Source of the DNA: Alphaproteobacteria bacterium
Lineage (GTDB): Bacteria > Bacteroidota > Bacteroidia > Chitinophagales > Chitinophagaceae
DNA length: 53,742 bases
Assembly (NCBI GenBank): GCA_030053915.1
Contig: JASGCT010000010.1
Location: forward strand, 1 to 53,742
Direction: 5' to 3'
Shown: in pieces, positions 46,854-53,742 of the stretch
How the letters are laid out: each line of letters begins with the position of its first letter
Numbering within the stretch: position 1 is the stretch's first letter
The notes under the pieces: model-generated
Database searches by the model: none
The model's input: only the letters and a program-made list of their open reading frames with translations
Told to the model about the DNA's origin: nothing
Position numbers and translations under genes: made by a program

Positions 46854-47504
46854 ATGTGTAAATATAATGATAGTTTAAAAAGACTAACTCTATATTTAAA
46901 ATGGGCTTTAATAGGTTCTATTTATTATTTTTCAACGAGTATAGATTGTTTTTCTCAAAGGCATCAAAACGATACCATTACCATGTTTGCAATTATTGAA
47001 AAAGAAAGTGGTGATACGATTCCATTTGAAATTTTACCGGAATTTATTTGTACTAAAATTATCAATAACTCAAAATTAGGGAAAAAAAATACAGATTGGA
47101 ATCGCCTTAGAAATGCGGTTTATGTAACTTATCCTTATGCAAAAATATGTGCTAAACTTATAAAAGAAATTAATGTTCAATTGATAGGAATTACCAATAA
47201 AAAAGAAAGAAAATCTATTGTTAAGAACAGAGAAAAAGAACTTAGGAAATCGTTTGAAGATAAACTTAAAAAATTAAGTGTTTATCAGGGACGCATATTA
47301 ATGAAACTTATTTATAGACAATCTAATAATAGTTGTTACGAAATTATTAAAGAATATAAAGGAGGCTTTACAGCATTTATGTCTCAAACACTTATGATTT
47401 TATTTGGAGGTAATTTAAAACTTGAATACGACAAAGAAGGTCAAGATAAAGATATAGAAAAAATAGTTTTAGAATACGAAAAATTCTATAATATACATGA
47501 TTAA
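46854..47504 (+). CDS. DUF4294 family secreted protein
   Basis: This 216-residue protein has an N-terminal hydrophobic segment (LKWALIGSIYYFSTSI) that could serve as signal peptide. It then matches the DUF4294 family, found mainly in Bacteroidota: WNRLRNAVYVTYPYAK, a Lys-rich helix, and YQGRILMKLIYRQSNNSCYE. The function of this family is not known to me. It starts one base after ilvE and must share its transcript, though a pathway link is not apparent. Confidence 0.75.
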   Translation: MCKYNDSLKRLTLYLKWALIGSIYYFSTSIDCFSQRHQNDTITMFAIIEKESGDTIPFEILPEFICTKIINNSKLGKKNTDWNRLRNAVYVTYPYAKICAKLIKEINVQLIGITNKKERKSIVKNREKELRKSFEDKLKKLSVYQGRILMKLIYRQSNNSCYEIIKEYKGGFTAFMSQTLMILFGGNLKLEYDKEGQDKDIEKIVLEYEKFYNIHD

Positions 47505-47613
47505 TAGATGTGAATCGTAAAACAAAACAAAAAAAATACTAATGTCCTATTAACATTAAATTCAAAGAGTGATTAGAAATACAAACCTGTGTCATGGACA
47601 AAAATGACGTAGT

Positions 47614-48621
47614 TTATTTTACAATGAACAACATTCCTTTAGCAATCACGATGTCTCGAGTATAAATTTCAAAGTAGAAAAAGTTTTGATTACTATTTAA
47701 ACTGAGATCTTGGCTATAGGTATGCCAATTATTTTGGTAATTTTTAAGTTCTTTAACTAATTGACCATGAGTGGTATAAATTTTAATATTATTTTCAGGA
47801 AAATTTTTAATATTACCAATAATCCAGTTGGTGGCTTGCCCGTTTTGATTAAGGGTAATAATATTTGAAGGCAGAACTGTGTTAGAGGTCTTTGTGGCAT
47901 TTTGTTCAGATAAGTTAATAAAACTATTATCCTTCATTGTATTTTCTACCGAAATAAAATTTGTTGAAGGTTCAGTCAGCTTACCATCTTCGTTAATTAA
48001 AACTAATTTGTATGCCCCTGATTCTAAGTATTGTAGAGGCAAACTTATGTCTTGAGATGCTTCAACAGGCAGGCTTATCATTTTAGTAGCAGGTAAATTT
48101 AAAATATCGGTAGCTGTATATTGGTTGTTTTTTACTATAAAGTTACTATCTACCAATACCAAGATGCCAGCTTTGGGACTATAAACCCACACACTATCGC
48201 TGTTGGTAAATTGTTTTTTTTGTTCTAAAAAAGCTTCAGGATAAATCAGGCTTTTCACTTGAAGGTCTTTGATATTTGAATGTTTAATTTTGATATTTTG
48301 AAACCAGTTATAGGCTTGTATTGCCGTTTTACAGGAATCGATTGTAACGATTTCATTATTATAAAATTTACCAATCCTATAAAAATTTGACCCTAACTTA
48401 AATACTCGGTAATATTCAAAGTCCCAACTTTGGTTTGATTCTATTTTACGATTATCCATAAAACCTACAACCCTACTGTTACCTGGTTGGTAAATATAGG
48501 GCAAAAACTGTGGTTGTTGATTATTGAGGTTCACTGTAGCGGTGGATTCTTTAGCAATTGCTGGGTTTATGATAAACAATAAAGCCCAAATGAAGAAAGG
48601 TGTTGTTATTATTTTTTTCAT
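47614..48621 (-). CDS. Secreted protein with T9SS type B-like C-terminal domain
   Basis: This 335-residue protein has a signal peptide (MKKIITTPFFIWALLFIINP, cut after AIA). The C-terminal 60 residues (IKIYTTHGQLVKELKNYQNN, then FYFEIYTRDIVIAKGMLFIV) resemble the CHU_C / type B sorting domain of the type IX secretion system. The earlier part is Asn/Ser/Thr-rich, with no named domain. It is probably secreted or attached to the surface. It is divergent from the giant RHS gene. Confidence 0.65.
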   Translation of the reverse strand: MKKIITTPFFIWALLFIINPAIAKESTATVNLNNQQPQFLPYIYQPGNSRVVGFMDNRKIESNQSWDFEYYRVFKLGSNFYRIGKFYNNEIVTIDSCKTAIQAYNWFQNIKIKHSNIKDLQVKSLIYPEAFLEQKKQFTNSDSVWVYSPKAGILVLVDSNFIVKNNQYTATDILNLPATKMISLPVEASQDISLPLQYLESGAYKLVLINEDGKLTEPSTNFISVENTMKDNSFINLSEQNATKTSNTVLPSNIITLNQNGQATNWIIGNIKNFPENNIKIYTTHGQLVKELKNYQNNWHTYSQDLSLNSNQNFFYFEIYTRDIVIAKGMLFIVK

Positions 48622-48833
48622 AACTATAAATTTTCAGCAATTTATGGTATTCTTTATGTTGTGGTTGTAAAATAAATCATAAAGCTAAAATTATTTTTTT
48701 AACAAAATATTTATTTTTTTAATTCAAAAGATTGTTTTATCTTGCGTTTAGTTTATAACTTATTGCATTATTTTCTTACCATAAAATTCATTAGAAATAA
48801 GTTGGATATGTTTTAAACGCTTAAAAATACAAT
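48622..48833. other. Divergent intergenic region upstream of the RHS gene
   Basis: About 210 bases of AT-rich DNA between the T9SS-type gene and the RHS gene. It must hold both promoters; I find no exact TAnnTTTG box at a convincing distance from either start and no gene in it. Confidence 0.4.
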
Positions 48834-51800
48834 ATGTTTAAATATTTTATATTTACCTTTATTTTATGTTTAAATTTATCACTAATAAACGCACAAAGTC
48901 TTTATTTAACTGATACCAAGGGCAATATATCGGTTGGTGGCAGTGGCGATGCACAATATACGATTCCCATCCCAACACCATTTGGGGTTAATGGTGTTGG
49001 ACCTAATATTTCGCTTTTTTATACGAGTAATGGCGAAAACACCATTGCTGGATACGGATGGAACATCTCTGGATTAAGTTCTATTTCAAGAGTAGGAAAT
49101 AGATTAGATTTAGATGGCTTTTTATCACCAATTAATTTAGATAATCAAGATAAATTAATGCTTAATGGGCAAAGGCTGATTTTAAAAACAGGTGTTCATC
49201 TTCAAAATGGTGCGGAATATCAAACAGAATTTGCATCAAACATTAAAATAATATATACCGACAATAGTTTTATTGTTTACTACCCTAATGGTGTAAGAGA
49301 ATTTTACGGTACAACTGCAGAATCAAAATCACCCAGTGAGTGGTTGTTATATAAATGGCTGGATATTCAAAATAATTATATACTATACGAATATATAAAT
49401 GATAATTCTCCAGGACCAATAACATATCAAACAATAACTTATATTGTTTATTGGTCGGTAAATGGTCCAGTTTATGCCACGCGACAAGAACCTATTGAAG
49501 GCTTGCCAATCGATAATAATGTGCGCCTTATTAAAACAATCCGCTGGGGTAAAAATGAAACCTTTAGTACCAATTTTGAAAATACCATAGTTTTTAATTA
49601 TACTGATAGATTAAGACCCGAAATAACCTATATTCATCAAACTATAATTTTATCAACCCAACTACTCAATACTATTGACGTATATTGCAATGGCACACTT
49701 TTTAGAAAATTTCAATTAACCCACGAAACTACGAGTGGTAATTATCAACGTTTGGTAAAAGTACAAGAGTTTAATGGACTGAATGAAGCGGCCAATCCTT
49801 TGGTTTTTGAATATGAAAATGGTACCAATGCCATTACGGAAAATGAATATCAAACCTTAGAAAATCATACACTTTTAAAAGAAGATAAAAAATTAACAGG
49901 CGATTTTGATAACGATGGCAATTTAGATTTTATTATTAATGATAAATTGTATTTAAATTATTTTGTTAATAATAATACTTGGAATACACCTTTACAATTA
50001 GAGTATTTTTATAATTACGAAACAGCAAGTTTACTGAATACCAACCAGAAACTTAATAATAATCAGACGATTGTAGGTTTAACCCCTTATGCTACCGATG
50101 ACCTTGATTATGGCATCACCATAAAAACCTTTAATTTTAATCCAGCGCGAACTGTGTTAGATAATACGATGAGTGTAAATTTACCTATTAAAAGTTATGA
50201 TAAAAATTGGGATGATTTTTCCCGTACCGGCACCAATTTTTTATATACACCTCAACATTTTGAATCGTTTGCGGGTGATTTCAATGGCGATGGTATCACC
50301 GAGATATTGGTTAAAACGCGGCAATTGACAGATTTTTATTTTGAAAATGGCTCGCCTACCTACCGATATATTGAGCCTATGCTTTATATGGTAAACATCA
50401 ACGGTGTTTCTAATGATGCTAATTATACTCATATACCCAATATAACGTTTTACGATAAAACTTTTGTACAAGATTTTAATGCCGACGGTAAAACCGATTT
50501 GTTAACCATTAATAAAACCTTAGGGCTTTTTCTTTTATATACTTTTAATAACAACGCACCCTTTTTAATAAATAGTGGCTATCTAAAATATAATAACGAA
50601 GATTTTGATATAGATGGTATTGTTTTTGGCGATTTTAATGGTGATAGGAAAATTGATTTTTTAATACCTAAACAAAAAGGGAGTCCTTTATGGAATTTAT
50701 ATATCTCACAATCAAACACCTTTAATATATCTCAATTAGAAATTGTTAATTATGAACCAGACGTTAAAAGCTTAGGTAGTGAAAATTTTAAAATCAATGG
50801 AATTGATGTTCAAGCAGCTGCAATAACCAAAACAAAAAATATTATAACGACCGATGTTAATAATGATGGTAAAACTGATATAGTAGTTTTAGAATCACGT
50901 TTGTATAGTGAATTTTTTAAAACAACTTGGAGTTCAGGCTATATTACAAAGGTAGCTGGTACTGTGTTATTTTACGAAAATATATTTTCAAAAAATAGTG
51001 GTACAATTTTAAATGATTATAATTTTAAGTTTAAACTTATTTTAGAAAAATCGTTTGTTAAAGATAGAAATACAACTGATAAAGATTTGCTGTTACCTTT
51101 TTTTTTAGAAACCACTAATAATCTGCATTATAATAATGCCAATGTATTATTTGTTTATAAAGATAAAATTTGGCGGTTTGATTATGATAACGATCTTAAA
51201 AAAACGATGCGTTTAGCTAAAATAATCGAACTGAATGGTATCAAAAAAACAAGTTTTACTTATACCGAAATAGTGCCAGGACAATATTATAGCTCGGCGG
51301 ATGCCGAAGTTTATCCTTATAAAGAGCTTCAAAAACTACCCAAAACATATAGTTTAAGTTCTGCAAGCGTAGTAAGCTATTTGGGTATTTTAAAGCAAGA
51401 TTACGCCTATTCTGGTTTTACCATTCATAGTCAAGGTTTAGGTTATATAGGCTTTAAAAAGAAATTTACTACCAATTGGTACGATGTTAATAACCCAAAA
51501 AAAATATGGTCTGTAATAGAAACCTCGCCACAATTGATGGGACAGGTAATAGCCCAGTGGAGTTTTGGCGATACCATTACGAACCCCTTAGGGCATCCTT
51601 ATTATAGTAGCCCGCCCCTTACCAATGGTAGTAATAGCCCTTCTTTTACTGCAGCCAATACATCTAAAGACCTGAGTTGCGTTACCTATAATTATGCGGT
51701 AAACTTTAATCAGTTTGGGCGCGGTATAAAATCTATTTTGCCCATAACCGTTACCGCTTACGATTTTTTAACCAATTCCAAAACCATAACCTATAATCAG

Positions 51801-53742
51801 TACGACAATTATAATAATTTAATTTATATTAGAACAAGTAATAGTTTAGGCTACAAATCAACAACTTACAGCTTAACAAATAATACAACTGGTATAGGTA
51901 ATGAGTATTTTGTAGGAAGATTAGTTAAAACCATTGATACTATGGCTTTTTACAATGATTTGTATAGTACTCAAGATCAATATTTTTATAATAATGGTTT
52001 ATTGGTAAATTCTATTAAATCATATAACAATAATCCACAGACAATCGCCACAAGCATGGCTTACGATGCGGTTGGTAATATCACTTCATCAACTACAACT
52101 GTTGGAACAAAATCAAGAACGAGTACAACCGTGTATGATGCCAATTACAGGTTAACAATTTCTAAAACAGATATAGAAGGTAAAACTACAACATATATAA
52201 ATAACGATTTAGGACAGCAATTATCTGTAACTAACTATTTAGGTCAAACACAAACCAATACATATAATAGGTGGGGTAAAGTAATATCTATCACAAATAA
52301 TGCTCATGAAACGACAATTGAAACCAAAATCAAGTTTGAAAGATTTGTTTCTGGGGATTTAAATGTGGAAACAAGCGATAACATAGGTAATTATAAATTA
52401 GAATCATTTGATATAGCGGGTAATTTAATGAAAACCAAATCTAAAGGCTTTTTAACAAATTCGTTTCGTGAACAAATAAATGAATATGATGTATTAGGCA
52501 TGAAAACTAAAGCGTCTGAGCCTTATTTTTTAGAATATTCAAGAAACATCAAATTAAAAGATGAACAAACGGGTGGATTTGTGATTGATCCAGAAACAGG
52601 TAAAATTGTTACTGAAAAGCAAATAATTGTTCCAGCCACACCTAATGAAGATATATTATGGACAACCTATATTTATGATTATTTAAACAGACCGATTTGT
52701 ACTAATCTTCCAAACGGTAAAATAATTACCAATACCTTTAATGGACTGGTATCAACTGGTTTTGATGGTGTAAAAACGTCTGAACAATGGTTGGATGTTA
52801 ATGGTAACAAAACGAAAATTATAGATAATGGGCAAACCATTTTTTATTTTTATAATGCTAATGGAACTATTAAAAATACCAATTACAATGGACATTGTGT
52901 AAGTTTTACTTATGATGATTGGGGTAGAAAAACAAGTCAATTAGATTCAAGTGTAAACTATAAGCCCTATCGGTATGCCTATAATGAATGGGGCGAACAA
53001 ATTGCTGAATATACGCCTAATAACGATTCAACAATAATTACATATAATATTTATGGTAAAGTTTTACAAAAAACTAGTATTGGTATCAATACAAATTCTA
53101 ATATTATTTATTCCTACAACGACAATTTATTTTTAATAGAAGAATCTGGAACAATTTACAGTGGTACTTTTCCAAGTAAATATACCAAATCCTATCTTTA
53201 CGATACCAAAAATAGACTTATTAAAACAACCGAAACTACACCATTTATAGTAACCGAGAACAATTTAACTTATGATATTTATGGCAGACTCAATACTAAA
53301 AATATCAACGCATATTTTGTAAAATTTAATAACTATACTAATGGCAACAAAACCATAAAATACAGTTATAGTAGTTGGAATGGTATGAATACCGTAATAC
53401 AAGATAATAATAGTTTAGATACTTTGTGGGTAATGCGTAATACTAATCAAAATATGCAACTTACCTCTGGTGAATATGGCAATGGAACAAAACTAAATTA
53501 TACCTATAATAATTTGGGTATGCCACTTGAACTCAATGAGTTTTCCACGAATCAAAATTTTATAAATTTAAGTTATACTTACGACCTGCCAAGAGGCTTA
53601 ACTTTATCAAGAAAAAATCATGTTGTTAATATAGAAGAAAACTTTTTATATGATATTGAAGAGCGGCTTATAGAATGGAGCAGTAGTAACCGCACAGAGC
53701 ACCAAACCTACACCGCTGATGGGCGTATTCATACCTCATCTG
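48834..53742 (+). CDS. Giant SpvB/FG-GAP/RHS repeat surface protein (3' end outside window)
   Basis: The frame is open from the ATG at 48834 to the window end (1636 codons). I checked the frame at spaced points and found no in-frame stop. A signal peptide (FIFTFILCLNLSLINAQ) is followed by an SpvB-like start (VGGSGDAQYTIPIPTPFGVN, then GYGWNISGLSSISR). FG-GAP-like motifs follow at about residues 356-370 (DNDGNLDF), 481 (GDFNGDGITEIL), 546, 599 and 673. From about residue 1060 onward it turns into RHS/YD repeats (MAYDAVGNITSS; YDANYRL; YNRWGKV). In the RHS family the conserved core and variable C-terminal end lie beyond the window. Possibly a toxin-like or surface polymorphic protein. Confidence 0.8.
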   Translation, partial: MFKYFIFTFILCLNLSLINAQSLYLTDTKGNISVGGSGDAQYTIPIPTPFGVNGVGPNISLFYTSNGENTIAGYGWNISGLSSISRVGNRLDLDGFLSPINLDNQDKLMLNGQRLILKTGVHLQNGAEYQTEFASNIKIIYTDNSFIVYYPNGVREFYGTTAESKSPSEWLLYKWLDIQNNYILYEYINDNSPGPITYQTITYIVYWSVNGPVYATRQEPIEGLPIDNNVRLIKTIRWGKNETFSTNFENTIVFNYTDRLRPEITYIHQTIILSTQLLNTIDVYCNGTLFRKFQLTHETTSGNYQRLVKVQEFNGLNEAANPLVFEYENGTNAITENEYQTLENHTLLKEDKKLTGDFDNDGNLDFIINDKLYLNYFVNNNTWNTPLQLEYFYNYETASLLNTNQKLNNNQTIVGLTPYATDDLDYGITIKTFNFNPARTVLDNTMSVNLPIKSYDKNWDDFSRTGTNFLYTPQHFESFAGDFNGDGITEILVKTRQLTDFYFENGSPTYRYIEPMLYMVNINGVSNDANYTHIPNITFYDKTFVQDFNADGKTDLLTINKTLGLFLLYTFNNNAPFLINSGYLKYNNEDFDIDGIVFGDFNGDRKIDFLIPKQKGSPLWNLYISQSNTFNISQLEIVNYEPDVKSLGSENFKINGIDVQAAAITKTKNIITTDVNNDGKTDIVVLESRLYSEFFKTTWSSGYITKVAGTVLFYENIFSKNSGTILNDYNFKFKLILEKSFVKDRNTTDKDLLLPFFLETTNNLHYNNANVLFVYKDKIWRFDYDNDLKKTMRLAKIIELNGIKKTSFTYTEIVPGQYYSSADAEVYPYKELQKLPKTYSLSSASVVSYLGILKQDYAYSGFTIHSQGLGYIGFKKKFTTNWYDVNNPKKIWSVIETSPQLMGQVIAQWSFGDTITNPLGHPYYSSPPLTNGSNSPSFTAANTSKDLSCVTYNYAVNFNQFGRGIKSILPITVTAYDFLTNSKTITYNQYDNYNNLIYIRTSNSLGYKSTTYSLTNNTTGIGNEYFVGRLVKTIDTMAFYNDLYSTQDQYFYNNGLLVNSIKSYNNNPQTIATSMAYDAVGNITSSTTTVGTKSRTSTTVYDANYRLTISKTDIEGKTTTYINNDLGQQLSVTNYLGQTQTNTYNRWGKVISITNNAHETTIETKIKFERFVSGDLNVETSDNIGNYKLESFDIAGNLMKTKSKGFLTNSFREQINEYDVLGMKTKASEPYFLEYSRNIKLKDEQTGGFVIDPETGKIVTEKQIIVPATPNEDILWTTYIYDYLNRPICTNLPNGKIITNTFNGLVSTGFDGVKTSEQWLDVNGNKTKIIDNGQTIFYFYNANGTIKNTNYNGHCVSFTYDDWGRKTSQLDSSVNYKPYRYAYNEWGEQIAEYTPNNDSTIITYNIYGKVLQKTSIGINTNSNIIYSYNDNLFLIEESGTIYSGTFPSKYTKSYLYDTKNRLIKTTETTPFIVTENNLTYDIYGRLNTKNINAYFVKFNNYTNGNKTIKYSYSSWNGMNTVIQDNNSLDTLWVMRNTNQNMQLTSGEYGNGTKLNYTYNNLGMPLELNEFSTNQNFINLSYTYDLPRGLTLSRKNHVVNIEENFLYDIEERLIEWSSSNRTEHQTYTADGRIHTSS

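Noticed and set aside
50241..52940. Minus-strand open frames inside the RHS gene
   Set aside because: They lie opposite a long frame with clear repeats and have no recognisable protein pattern.
1..53742. CRISPR array
   Set aside because: No regularly spaced short repeats were found; repeated AT-rich words are background.

Overview
The window is AT-rich and comes from a member of the Bacteroidota. The evidence is a SusC/SusD pair, a T9SS-like C-terminal domain, FG-GAP/ASPIC lipoproteins, single-chain PurL, a DUF4294 gene, and repeated TAnnTTTG boxes (the Bacteroidota -7 element) just upstream of many starts. I see no rRNA, insertion sequence or CRISPR array. Genus-level placement is not possible from the sequence alone.

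Layout. 1-2.9 kb: remains of one acyltransferase-3 gene, then two intact tandem paralogues. 2.9-4.5 kb: two tandem fatty acid hydroxylase/sterol desaturase genes. 4.7-9.3 kb: a lipoprotein, an esterase, a saccharopine dehydrogenase-like enzyme and a tandem pair of secreted proteins of unknown function. 9.3-13.4 kb: yidC, lpxD and an HD phosphohydrolase (envelope biogenesis). 13.4-14.4 kb: a small secreted NTF2-like gene flanked by two copies of a structured leader sequence. 14.4-28.3 kb: an FG-GAP/ASPIC lipoprotein and a SusC/SusD pair, which look like parts of one uptake cassette split by restriction-modification genes at 18.1-23.1 kb. 28.5-32.3 kb: purL. 32.4-34.6 kb: an operon of two lipoproteins, an adenosine deaminase and an acetolactate decarboxylase homologue that has lost catalytic residues. 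34.7-37.6 kb: an SPFH protein, an LCM-family methyltransferase and prfB with its programmed frameshift. 37.7-45.1 kb: a compact minus-strand run (pheT, coiled-coil protein, zapA, comB, dnaN, hydroxylase, kdsB, carboxypeptidase-regulatory-like protein) preceded by tRNA-Ser(GGA). 45.2-53.7 kb: a hypothetical gene, ilvE, a DUF4294 gene, a T9SS-type secreted protein and the first 1636 codons of a giant SpvB/RHS protein that runs off the window.

The most interesting objects are: (1) the 562-residue protein at 18115-19803, which reads as a PD-(D/E)XK restriction endonuclease joined to the C-terminal half of an adenine methyltransferase, with the methyltransferase catalytic motifs missing; (2) the interruption of the SusC/SusD-ASPIC cassette by this locus; (3) an acetolactate decarboxylase-like lipoprotein whose zinc ligand and catalytic Glu are replaced; (4) the duplicated hairpin leader around the gene at 13752. 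Much of the rest is ordinary housekeeping. Family calls come from motif recognition by eye, without database searches.
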